Source: Flavobacterium aquaticum (GTDB taxonomy: Bacteria; Bacteroidota; Bacteroidia; Flavobacteriales; Flavobacteriaceae). Taken from it: a DNA stretch of 64,000 nt. Position 1 is the stretch's first letter; every line of letters starts with the position of its first letter. A model generated the notes under the pieces. That model was not told where the DNA came from, ran no database searches, and was given only the letters and a program-made list of their open reading frames with translations. A program made the translations under genes and the position numbers. Location of the stretch: assembly GCF_003259835.1 (NCBI RefSeq), contig NZ_QLMI01000002.1:186001-250000 (forward strand), written 5' to 3'. This document shows, piece by piece, positions 43,297 through 50,740 of the stretch.

Positions 43297-44688
43297 ATGA
43301 AAACCTTTCTTGTAGTTTTTACTTTACTTTTTACTATACTCCTAACCGTTTCATGTGGTACAGCAAAAAAAGTTGAAGCCATAAAACCAGCACCTTCAAA
43401 CGACAACCCTGTAGTTTTTAAGAATAAAGTTTCTTTTATTTCAATGCCTGTTGAAATAACATTAAAGGAACTCGAACAACAACTAAATAAAAATGTAACC
43501 GGATTAATTTTTAACGATTCTATCTTAAATGATGATAAAACAGAAATGAAAATCTGGAAAACAGCTCCTATTAAACTAAGCGAAAAAAACGGAAACATTA
43601 TTTCTGAAATCCCACTTAAGATTTGGGCAAAATTTAAATATGGAACTGATTTTATGGGATTAAATGACACTCGTGAAATCAATCTAAATGGAATCATAAC
43701 TTTAGACAGCAAAACCCATTTAACGAATTGGAAGCTCACTACTACTTCTAAAATAGAAGATTTTGAATGGAGCGAAAGTCCTACGATTTTGGTAGCTGGA
43801 AAAAACGTTCCAATTACTTATATCATTAATCCCACATTGACCCTATTTAAATCGAAAATTTCGAAAAAAATTGATGAAGCTATTGACAAAACCTGTGACT
43901 TTAAACCTCATGTTTTAGATGCTTTAGACAAATTAAGCAATCCTATTTTAACAAGCGAACAATACGAAACCTGGTTTAAAATGGTTCCTTTAGAACTATA
44001 TGTAACCGAAGCCAAACTTAGCAAAACTAAAATCATGTTAAACATGGGATTAAAATGCAACATGCAAACTATGGTGGGACAAAAGCCTAAAAACGGATTT
44101 GATGCTGCAAAAATTGTATTGAAACCTGTAGAGAAAATTCCAGACAACACAACTGTTTCGGTAGTTGCGGTTTCTACATTTGAAAGCGCTAGTAAAATTG
44201 TGACTAAGAATTTCCAAGGTCAAGAATTTGCATCGGGAAGTAGAAAAATTACGGTACAAAAAGTAGATCTATGGCAAAAAGATGGCAAAATGATTATTGC
44301 TTTAGATGTTTTAGGAAGTATTAATGGCACAATCTATTTATCTGGAATTCCAAATTACAATCCCATCACTAAAGAAATTTATTTTGACCAAATGGAATAT
44401 GTTTTAAATACAAAAAGTGTCTTAATGAAATCGGCCAATTGGTTGTTACATGGCACCATTTTAAAAAGTATTCAAGAAAATTGTCGCTATTCGATAAAAG
44501 GAAACTTAGAAGAAGGCAAACAAAACATGAAACCTTATTTAAACAACTATTCACCTATGAAAGGTGTTTTTGTAAATGGAACTATCAATGATTTCGAATT
44601 CGAAAAAGTTGAATTAACTGATAAAGCCATTATTGCATTCATCACTACTAGTGGAAAAATGGACATTAAAGTAGATGGATTAGAATAA
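43297..44688 (+). CDS. DUF4403 lipoprotein
   Basis: 463 aa. Signal with lipobox TVSC (Cys20), so lipid-anchored. The family pattern begins SFISMPVEITLKELEQQLNK and continues through beta-rich repeats (KAKFKYGTDF-like strands, ISTDLTSKTHLTNWKL region, LAYEVTEAKLSKT). DUF4403 folds as tandem tubular lipid-binding/SMP-like or BPI-type domains in predictions; function is not established. It is divergent from tolC, separated by ~100 nt, and has its own terminator. Confidence 0.87.
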   Translation: MKTFLVVFTLLFTILLTVSCGTAKKVEAIKPAPSNDNPVVFKNKVSFISMPVEITLKELEQQLNKNVTGLIFNDSILNDDKTEMKIWKTAPIKLSEKNGNIISEIPLKIWAKFKYGTDFMGLNDTREINLNGIITLDSKTHLTNWKLTTTSKIEDFEWSESPTILVAGKNVPITYIINPTLTLFKSKISKKIDEAIDKTCDFKPHVLDALDKLSNPILTSEQYETWFKMVPLELYVTEAKLSKTKIMLNMGLKCNMQTMVGQKPKNGFDAAKIVLKPVEKIPDNTTVSVVAVSTFESASKIVTKNFQGQEFASGSRKITVQKVDLWQKDGKMIIALDVLGSINGTIYLSGIPNYNPITKEIYFDQMEYVLNTKSVLMKSANWLLHGTILKSIQENCRYSIKGNLEEGKQNMKPYLNNYSPMKGVFVNGTINDFEFEKVELTDKAIIAFITTSGKMDIKVDGLE

Positions 44689-44691
44689 AAC

Positions 44692-44724
44692 AAAAAAGTC
44701 GTTTCAAATGAAACGACTTTTTTT
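44692..44724. terminator. bidirectional terminator between DUF4403 gene and oxidase accessory unit
   Basis: AAAAAAGTCGTTTC-AAAT-GAAACGACTTTTTT; the stop of the minus-strand 80-aa gene falls in its last bases. Confidence 0.88.
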
Positions 44725-44965
44725 ATATCTCTTTCTTCTTACCGTATTTCAATCGGTAAATGGCGTAACCTAAAATAGCTACTAATATATATGGAATTGC
44801 CATTAAATACACAATACCATCATTAACAGCTTCTGCCTTAACGCCACCTTCTTCGCTTTCAAGAGCAGCACGACACATCGCACATTGAGCACTTGAGGCA
44901 ATAGGCATTAGGCAATAGACAATAGTAAAAACTACTATTTGCAAACTTTTTATTTTAGTGCGCAT
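44723..44965 (-). CDS. small membrane protein with CxxC motif, oxidase cluster
   Basis: 80 aa. A signal-like N-terminus (residues ~8-26) ends at SSAQC, followed by CAMCRAALESEEGG (a CxxC pair just after the expected cleavage site) and one C-terminal membrane helix (~50-70) with a basic end. It overlaps the DUF420 gene by 11 nt and lies in the oxidase-assembly cluster, so a role in metal or redox handling for the oxidase is possible but only inferred from position and the Cys pair. Confidence 0.75.
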   Translation of the reverse strand: MRTKIKSLQIVVFTIVYCLMPIASSAQCAMCRAALESEEGGVKAEAVNDGIVYLMAIPYILVAILGYAIYRLKYGKKKEI

Positions 44966-45494
44966 AATATGGAGAAATCATTAAATAAACAATTACACCA
45001 GTAACCGCAACATATAACCAAATTGGAAATGTAATTTTTGCTATCTTTTTATGTTTATCAAATTGTTGTGACCATGCTTTTACATAAGTAGTTAAAACCA
45101 TTGGAATAATAATGATTGACAAAAGAATATGAGTAATTAAAATAAAATAATAAACGTATTTAATTGCACCTTCACCACCAAATTTTGTAGAATCCGAAGT
45201 CATATGATATGCTACATACATTCCAAGGAAAGCAACCGAACAAGCGATAGCAACTTTCATTAAATTTTCATGTAGTTTTCTATTTCCATTTTTGATAGCG
45301 ATAACCGCAGCAACTAAAACCACAGCAGTTAAACCATTAATTGTGGCATAAATTGGAGGTAAAAAAGATAAAGGTTGCACATCATACCCTAATTTTCTCA
45401 AATTCACTCCAAAAAGCAAAGCTACAACAGCCGGAATTGCAACTGATAAAACAACAATAAGTTTGTTATATTTTGTTTCTATATTATTTTCCAT
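44955..45494 (-). CDS. DUF420 membrane protein (CtaM-like)
   Basis: 179 aa with about five membrane segments. The family pattern includes HENLMKVAIACSVAFLGMYVAYH and HILLSIIIIPMVLTTYVKAW, with two conserved His-bearing helices (residues ~80-130). In Firmicutes a DUF420 protein (CtaM) is required for a-type haem oxidase maturation, and the position beside SCO1 and oxidase subunits supports the same role here. The gene is between SCO1 and the 80-aa CxxC protein, overlapping the latter. Confidence 0.9.
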   Translation of the reverse strand: MENNIETKYNKLIVVLSVAIPAVVALLFGVNLRKLGYDVQPLSFLPPIYATINGLTAVVLVAAVIAIKNGNRKLHENLMKVAIACSVAFLGMYVAYHMTSDSTKFGGEGAIKYVYYFILITHILLSIIIIPMVLTTYVKAWSQQFDKHKKIAKITFPIWLYVAVTGVIVYLMISPYYAH

Positions 45495-45496
45495 AA

Positions 45497-46123
45497 TTAT
45501 TCTTCAAGTAATTTTTTAATATCTTCTTTGATAGCTTCAACACCTGACGCTTCTAATCCGTCGTAATATAAAATTGGATTTCCTTGTGCGTCTTTTCTGC
45601 ATCTTATTTTTCCATCTTTATCAATTAAAGCGAATAAACCTGAATGCTCAAATCCACCAGCTACTTTATTGTTTTCGCCAGCGTATAAGTTAAAACCTTT
45701 GTTTGCTAAACTGTAGATGTAATCTTTATCACCAGTTAAAAAATGCCAATTGTAATGCTTTACGCCTAATAAAATAGCATGCTCTTTTAATACTTGAGGG
45801 GTATCTTTTGCCGGATCAATAGTTATAGAAGCAATTCCGAAATTTGGATTTCCATAAAATTCGTTTTGTAATTGCAACATACTTTCATTCATTTTAGGAC
45901 AAATTGTAGGGCAAGTTGAAAAGAAAAACTCCACAACATACACTTTCCCTAAATAGTCCTTATCAGAAATCATTTTATTATCTTGATTCGCTAATTTGAA
46001 TTCAGGAACTGGTCCAATTTCTACTAAATCAGATTTTTGAAATTTCGCAATAATTTTAGGCACTGCCCAAATTCCGAAAATCAAAACGATAAATGAAATT
46101 CCGATGTATGATTTATTCTTCAT
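45497..46123 (-). CDS. SCO1/SenC copper chaperone for cytochrome oxidase
   Basis: 208 aa. One N-terminal membrane anchor (residues ~6-22) and a thioredoxin-fold domain with the copper ligands in VVEFFFSTCPTICPKMNESM (CxxxC, residues ~68-87) and the His in GGFEHSGLFALI (~residue 172). SCO proteins load the CuA site of cytochrome oxidase subunit II or keep its Cys reduced. It lies between DUF420 and a SCO-like degenerate protein, with 2-6 nt gaps, so one operon. Confidence 0.95.
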   Translation of the reverse strand: MKNKSYIGISFIVLIFGIWAVPKIIAKFQKSDLVEIGPVPEFKLANQDNKMISDKDYLGKVYVVEFFFSTCPTICPKMNESMLQLQNEFYGNPNFGIASITIDPAKDTPQVLKEHAILLGVKHYNWHFLTGDKDYIYSLANKGFNLYAGENNKVAGGFEHSGLFALIDKDGKIRCRKDAQGNPILYYDGLEASGVEAIKEDIKKLLEE

Positions 46124-46129
46124 GGCAAA

Positions 46130-46831
46130 TTACTTTTGTTTTTCTATGTTTTCTTTGATATTATCTCTGAAAGCATCTTTTCTTTCGTTCTTATTTTTTT
46201 TAAGTGCTAAACGATATTCTCGCAGAAGTATTTTTACATCATCTGTCATTTCATTGTGCAAATCGGCAGCAGAAATGGTGTTATAGCTTTCTTTATATTC
46301 GTTTTCGCCTTTTCGATTTTTACCCTTTCTTCCACGATGATTTAATTCTTTATCTACGATAATAACTGCTGGAGTTCCTTTATTTTCGTCTAATTGTCCC
46401 ATTAGTTTATAGCTATCATAGAATTCTTGGATTTTCTCTGGAGTAGAAAAAACGAATTTCCATCCATTCATATCTCCTGTTATCGGAGCTAATTCATCTA
46501 TAATTTGTTGGCATTCTTTTTCCTTTCCTAAAGGAACTACCATAATCATTTGAAAATCTTTGAATCCTTTGTATTTGTTATAAATCTTCTGATTTAAATT
46601 AAAGAAATTACCACGATTTGTAATTACTTCTGTTCCCACAAAACCTAAAACGGTAATCTTTCCTTTCATTGCCTGTTTTGTTCCATCTAAACTTGACCAA
46701 TCAGAAGGAATTTCTTGATTATTTTTAGAAAGTACCGGTAAAAAAAGTGAATTATGAGATGCCGTAGAAAACACCAAATAAATGGCGATAGGCAATATAA
46801 AAAGAGAAATGAGGACTAATTTATTTTTCAT
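46130..46831 (-). CDS. SCO-like thioredoxin-fold protein lacking the CxxxC site
   Basis: 233 aa. A membrane anchor (residues ~6-23) is followed by a domain that looks thioredoxin-like: the strand GKITVLGFVGTEVITNRGNF stands where SCO1 has its CxxxC, but no Cys pair exists, and a cis-Pro-type motif GTPAVIIVDKE occurs later. The C-terminal tail is strongly basic and helical (RLALKKNKNERK). It starts the SCO1-DUF420-CxxC unit. The fold assignment is moderate; lost copper-binding residues are read directly. A structural or assembly role in the oxidase block is inferred. Confidence 0.72.
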   Translation of the reverse strand: MKNKLVLISLFILPIAIYLVFSTASHNSLFLPVLSKNNQEIPSDWSSLDGTKQAMKGKITVLGFVGTEVITNRGNFFNLNQKIYNKYKGFKDFQMIMVVPLGKEKECQQIIDELAPITGDMNGWKFVFSTPEKIQEFYDSYKLMGQLDENKGTPAVIIVDKELNHRGRKGKNRKGENEYKESYNTISAADLHNEMTDDVKILLREYRLALKKNKNERKDAFRDNIKENIEKQK

Positions 46832-46855
46832 TAGATGAAACTAATTTTGTTCATA

Positions 46856-46863
46856 CAAAAGTA
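46856..46863 (-). promoter_or_regulatory. -7 element for the SCO1 accessory unit
   Basis: TACTTTTG on the minus strand, 24 nt before the ATG at 46829-46831, right at the T-run of the upstream terminator. Confidence 0.5.
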
Positions 46864-46890
46864 AAAAAAATCCCGATGTAAATCGGGATT
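46863..46890 (-). terminator. terminator of the ctaB-subunit III-subunit IV unit
   Basis: AATCCCGAT / ATCGGGATT stem followed by eight T on the minus strand. Confidence 0.85.
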
Positions 46891-46908
46891 ATATATTAGA
46901 AACAAGTG

Positions 46909-47259
46909 TTAAAATATCCACTTTAAGTGACCAGTTTTGAAAACTTCGTAAACGTAATCTCCTTCTACTAATAAAATAAAACTTAAGTAAAGGATTAAGA
47001 ACGTAACTGTCCAAACAATTGATCTTCTAAACCATTTTTTTTCACCTTCCATGTGCATGAAAGCCCAAGTAATGTAGTATGCTTTAACAATAGTTAAGAT
47101 GATGAATAACCAGTTCAATAAATTCATTCCTAAGAAATTATTGAAATATAATGATTTAGGTTTATAGATTCCGAATAAAACCTCTACTATAGTAATTACA
47201 GATAGAATTCCGAAAACTACCCAAATTCTTTTTGTATTTGATTCGTGTGCGTGTGCCAT
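46909..47259 (-). CDS. cytochrome c oxidase subunit IV-type protein (COX4_pro)
   Basis: 116 aa, three membrane segments (residues ~13-31, 43-63, 78-98). Pattern IWVVFGILSVITIVEVLFGI...FIILTIVKAYYITWAFMHMEGEKKW matches the small prokaryotic oxidase subunit IV (CyoD/caa3 type). It is probably a structural subunit of the haem-copper oxidase, following two subunit III proteins on the same strand. Confidence 0.88.
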   Translation of the reverse strand: MAHAHESNTKRIWVVFGILSVITIVEVLFGIYKPKSLYFNNFLGMNLLNWLFIILTIVKAYYITWAFMHMEGEKKWFRRSIVWTVTFLILYLSFILLVEGDYVYEVFKTGHLKWIF

Positions 47260-47279
47260 GATATACTTTTATTATATAA

Positions 47280-48260
47280 TTATACTAAGTAGAAGAAAGT
47301 AAATACGAATACCCACACTAAATCGACAAAGTGCCAGTACAATCCAACTTTTTCAACCATTTCGTAGCTTTTTCTTTTCTCGTAAGTACCTAATAACACA
47401 TTAAAGAAAATGATGATATTAATTAATACTCCTGTAAATACATGGAATCCGTGGAAACCTGTAATAAAGAAAAAGAAGTTAGCAAATAATTTATGACCGT
47501 ATTCGTTTCTAACTAAGTTAGCACCTTCTACAACATATTTAGCTTCTTCTAATCTTTTTAAAGATTCAGCTCTTGATAAAACTGTTTTATGTTTTTCAGC
47601 ATTTAAATACTCTGAACGAACTAAAATAGACTCATCTGATTTAAAACCTTCAACAACTTCATTCACAGAATAAGTTGGCAAAGTTGCTTCATCCATGAAC
47701 CAAACTCCGTTACTTCTTTCGTGTTGTGTTCTTGCTTCAGGTAATGTTGCAGCAAAATCAGCTAATGCAACTCTTTTGAAAGTTCCGTCTTCTTGTTTTT
47801 GAACAAATTGTAAGATTGAACCTCCTTTAGTTTCAACAGCACCATATTCTCCTTTGATGAAGTTTTTCCATTCCCAAGCTTGAGAACCTAAGAAGATAAA
47901 ACCACCAATAATAGTTAAAAACATGTAGAATGCTACTTTTGTTTTTTTCATGTGATGACCTGCATCTACAGCCAATACCATAGTTACAGAAGAGAAAATT
48001 AAGATAAATGTCATTAACGCAACATAATACATTGGCGCATTTACACCATGTAAAAATGGAAAGTGGTTAAAAACTTCATCGGCGATAGGCCAAGTTTCAA
48101 TAAATTTAAATCTTGAAAAACCGTACGCGGCTAAGAAACCAGAAAAAGTTAATGCATCTGATAAGATGAAAAACCACATCATCATTTTACCATAGGTTGC
48201 TCCTAATGGTCCTGGACCTCCGTCTAAAGCGTGTTCGTCTGTAATAACTGTCGCTCCCAT
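47280..48260 (-). CDS. haem-copper oxidase subunit III with internal insertion
   Basis: 326 aa. COX3 helices are at residues ~25-48, 75-98, 105-128 and then, after a ~120-residue soluble insertion (residues ~135-250, charged, includes ADFAATLPEARTQHERSNGV), the last helices with FFFITGFHGFHVFTGVLINII and YWHFVDLVWVFVF. Subunit III stabilises the oxidase core and helps proton uptake. The insertion faces the aqueous side and is not in the shorter paralogue encoded next upstream. Confidence 0.93.
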   Translation of the reverse strand: MGATVITDEHALDGGPGPLGATYGKMMMWFFILSDALTFSGFLAAYGFSRFKFIETWPIADEVFNHFPFLHGVNAPMYYVALMTFILIFSSVTMVLAVDAGHHMKKTKVAFYMFLTIIGGFIFLGSQAWEWKNFIKGEYGAVETKGGSILQFVQKQEDGTFKRVALADFAATLPEARTQHERSNGVWFMDEATLPTYSVNEVVEGFKSDESILVRSEYLNAEKHKTVLSRAESLKRLEEAKYVVEGANLVRNEYGHKLFANFFFFITGFHGFHVFTGVLINIIIFFNVLLGTYEKRKSYEMVEKVGLYWHFVDLVWVFVFTFFYLV

Positions 48261-48305
48261 AAATTTTTTAATTGTTAAAAAGTTCCCAAATTTATTATTT
48301 TTTTT

Positions 48306-48893
48306 CTATTTGAAAAAATAGAAAAATAAAAACAAATAAACCCAAATAAAATCCATAAAGTGCCAATACATCGCACTTAGCTCTATACCAAGGGTTTGAG
48401 CCGAATTGTATTTTTGTTTATAATGATTATAAATTACTACTAAAAGCGAAATAATACCTCCTAAAAGGTGAGCAATGTGAACCAAAACAGCAATATACAA
48501 AAATGAAGTAGTTACATTACTTTCACTTCCTGTAAAAAAATAGCCATTATCGATTACTTGTCCAAATCCTTTAAATTGTAATACTATAAACGCGATTCCA
48601 AGTGCTAAAGTAATCAATAAAAACATTGAAGCACTACTTCTGTTGTCTTTTTTTGTTGCTTGTAATGCTAAGTAAAAAGTAAAACTACTTACCAACATAG
48701 CTACCGTACTGATTACAAATGCAGAAGGCAATACAAAATCTTTCAACCAATCTGGTCTTGATTTACTTACTACATACGCACTTGTTAATCCAGCAAAAAT
48801 CATACAGATGCTAATCATACCAAACCATAGCAACATTTTGTAGGTTTTGCCTTTACGAGCTTGTTCTTCTTCCAAAGTCATTCTATTTTCCAT
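48306..48893 (-). CDS. haem-copper oxidase subunit III
   Basis: 195 aa, five membrane helices, the compact five-helix form of COX3. Typical late motifs VLVHIAHLLGGIISLLVV (His-containing helix) and MYWHFMDFIWVYLFLFFYFF are present. It is related to, but shorter than, the product of the next gene (326 aa). The gene lies 3 nt after ctaB, and 45 nt before the longer subunit III gene. Confidence 0.92.
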   Translation of the reverse strand: MENRMTLEEEQARKGKTYKMLLWFGMISICMIFAGLTSAYVVSKSRPDWLKDFVLPSAFVISTVAMLVSSFTFYLALQATKKDNRSSASMFLLITLALGIAFIVLQFKGFGQVIDNGYFFTGSESNVTTSFLYIAVLVHIAHLLGGIISLLVVIYNHYKQKYNSAQTLGIELSAMYWHFMDFIWVYLFLFFYFFK

Positions 48894-48895
48894 AA

Positions 48896-49798
48896 CTATC
48901 GTAAAAATTTATCTATAACATATATTATTTGCAACAAAGAAATATAGGAAACACTTACTATCATTAATTTTCTTGCTGCTTTTGCATCCATTTGTTTATG
49001 TAATTGCACCGCATAAAACAACATCCATAATCCTAACAAGAAAACGATTGCCGCTGCAGTTTTGGATAAAATCAAGTTTCCAGTAAATCCGAAAGCTGGA
49101 ATTATTGAAGCTAAAATCATCCAAATCGTATACAAAATGGTTTGAAGTGCTGTTTTTTTATCGCGCTCACCTGTTGGCAACATAAAGAAACCTGCTTTTT
49201 TGTAATCGTCGTATAAAAACCAGCCAATTGCCCAAAAGTGTGGAAATTGCCAAAAGAATTGAATAATAAACAGTGTTCCTGCTTCAATTCCGAAGTGACC
49301 TGTTGCAGCAACCCAACCTAACATGAAAGGAATAGCACCAGGGAAAGCTCCAACAAAAACCGAAAGTGGTGTCATTGTTTTTAAAGGCGTGTACAAACTC
49401 ACATACATGAAAATCGAAATCGCGCCAAACATAGCAGTTTTAGGATTTACATTGTACAAAATAGTCAATCCTAAAATGGTTAAAACGCAACCTAAAATAA
49501 AAGCATTTTGTTTAGAGATTCTTCGAGAAGGTAATGGACGATTTTTAGTTCGGTCCATTTTGGCGTCTAATTCAATTTCGATGATTTGATTGAAAACATT
49601 TGAAGCACCCACCATACAATAACCTCCAACGATTAATAGCACTAAAACTAACCATTGAAAAGGTTGCTCCTCATTAAATCCTAACAAATAACCTGCAATG
49701 GTAGAAACCACTACACTAATAGACAAACGCGCCTTTGTAATTTCTACAAAGTCTTTGTAAAGAGATTTTTTTAATTGAGGTTGTTTATTCGTGTCCAC
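48896..49798 (-). CDS. ctaB: protohaem IX farnesyltransferase (haem O synthase)
   Basis: 300 aa, ~8-9 membrane helices. It transfers farnesyl to haem B to make haem O for the oxidase. The prenyl-transferase motif NVFNQIIEIELDAKMDRTKNRP (residues ~65-86, Asp-rich) and the second loop motif YDDYKKAGFFMLPTGERDKK are present. It starts with GTG at 49796-49798; no in-frame ATG is available. It heads the oxidase-subunit unit, with a -7 element at 49828-49835. Confidence 0.95.
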   Translation of the reverse strand: MDTNKQPQLKKSLYKDFVEITKARLSISVVVSTIAGYLLGFNEEQPFQWLVLVLLIVGGYCMVGASNVFNQIIEIELDAKMDRTKNRPLPSRRISKQNAFILGCVLTILGLTILYNVNPKTAMFGAISIFMYVSLYTPLKTMTPLSVFVGAFPGAIPFMLGWVAATGHFGIEAGTLFIIQFFWQFPHFWAIGWFLYDDYKKAGFFMLPTGERDKKTALQTILYTIWMILASIIPAFGFTGNLILSKTAAAIVFLLGLWMLFYAVQLHKQMDAKAARKLMIVSVSYISLLQIIYVIDKFLR

Positions 49799-49827
49799 TT
49801 TAGTGTTTTTCGCTTTGAAATTGCGCG

Positions 49828-49835
49828 CAAAGATA
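49828..49835 (-). promoter_or_regulatory. -7 element for ctaB operon
   Basis: TATCTTTG on the minus strand, 29 nt upstream of the GTG. Confidence 0.5.
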
Positions 49836-49842
49836 CGATATG

Positions 49843-49879
49843 AAAATTAGAATTTAGAATTTAGAATTTAGAAAATTAG
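49843..49879. repeat. short tandem AATTTAG repeat
   Basis: Three AATTTAG heptamers bounded by AAAATTAG on both sides, upstream of ctaB and beside the imperfect repeat at 49884. Confidence 0.7.
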
Positions 49880-49883
49880 TTAA

Positions 49884-49921
49884 ATCTACTAATAATCAAA
49901 AAATGTTAAACAAATCAATTC
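49884..49921. repeat. imperfect direct repeat, distal copy (remB-like 3' end)
   Basis: Aligns to 50701-50740 with 33 of 38 columns identical and one 2-nt gap; the first 17 bases (ATCTACTAATAATCAAA) are identical. It begins 18 nt past the stop of the orphan gene. Confidence 0.75.
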
Positions 49922-49938
49922 TATAACTGATTAAAAAA

Positions 49939-50688
49939 CTAATAAATTTCAAAAAAATATTTTTCTTTAAATTTCTTCTTTAATCGAGGTTTCTTATTAT
50001 AAATGAATTTTTTATCATAATATTTACTAAAATATTCATTAATTTCAATCTTATTGTATTTACCTTCAGGTGTTGGATTAAAAATCGCATAAACAATACC
50101 TTTATCAACAATAAAAACATGATCAATCGGACTACCTTCCATAAAAAAAGTAAAATACTTTCTTTCTAAACCTAATTTCAATAAATATCCTTTTAGATTT
50201 CCGAATCTTACAGGGTCATCAAAACTATTTAAAATCAAACTATTTCTAATTAAATCATACTGACTGAGATTATCTTGATTTACAAAATCACTTTCATAAA
50301 CAATTTCATCATTATTATAAATATTTAAAAACTGTTTATAAAAATTATTTGAAAAATCAATTTTGTGCAAAACATTACTTTTATGATTATTATAGAAATC
50401 GTCTTTCAATCTAAAAACAGGAATAGAAGTAATAATATATTCAGAGTCTATTTTATAATCTAAAAGTAATTTCACAGAATCTTTTTCATAAAGATCTAGT
50501 ATGGCTTTTTTATTTTTTAACGTATAGACACTTCTCTCTCTAATATTATTTTTAATAACAGTCTCATATCCCTTAAAATCAATATCAAATCTTATTGTAT
50601 CAGCAATTTGAGAATGACAATAGAATGACGCAATTGAAATAAAAAACAAGAAAATATTCTTTAATTTTATCCTAAGAGTGTTTACCAC
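49939..50688 (-). CDS. hypothetical secreted protein bounded by direct repeats
   Basis: 249 aa from a GTG at 50686-50688 (MVNTLRIKLKNIFLFF); no in-frame ATG is close. Residues ~10-27 look like a signal segment ending around FYCHSQI. The rest is rich in Asn, Lys, Tyr and Ile, with a basic C-terminus (KKPRLKKKFKEKYFFEIY). I recognise no family. It starts 17 nt after the remB-like stop and is bounded on both sides by related ~38-bp repeats of that gene's 3' end, which suggests insertion. Its AT content appears higher than its neighbours'. Confidence 0.65.
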   Translation of the reverse strand: MVNTLRIKLKNIFLFFISIASFYCHSQIADTIRFDIDFKGYETVIKNNIRERSVYTLKNKKAILDLYEKDSVKLLLDYKIDSEYIITSIPVFRLKDDFYNNHKSNVLHKIDFSNNFYKQFLNIYNNDEIVYESDFVNQDNLSQYDLIRNSLILNSFDDPVRFGNLKGYLLKLGLERKYFTFFMEGSPIDHVFIVDKGIVYAIFNPTPEGKYNKIEINEYFSKYYDKKFIYNKKPRLKKKFKEKYFFEIY

Positions 50689-50700
50689 AAATTAAAATTA

Positions 50701-50740
50701 ATCTACTAATAATCAAAATACCAGTTAAATAAATCGCTTC
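50701..50740. repeat. imperfect direct repeat, proximal copy (within remB-like 3' end)
   Basis: The last ~12 codons of the remB-like gene plus a few bases beyond. It is the counterpart of 49884-49921. Confidence 0.75.

Noticed and set aside
49843..49879. Insertion-sequence end or attachment core
   Set aside because: The AATTTAG copies are a simple tandem repeat; no transposase and no target-site duplication linked to them.
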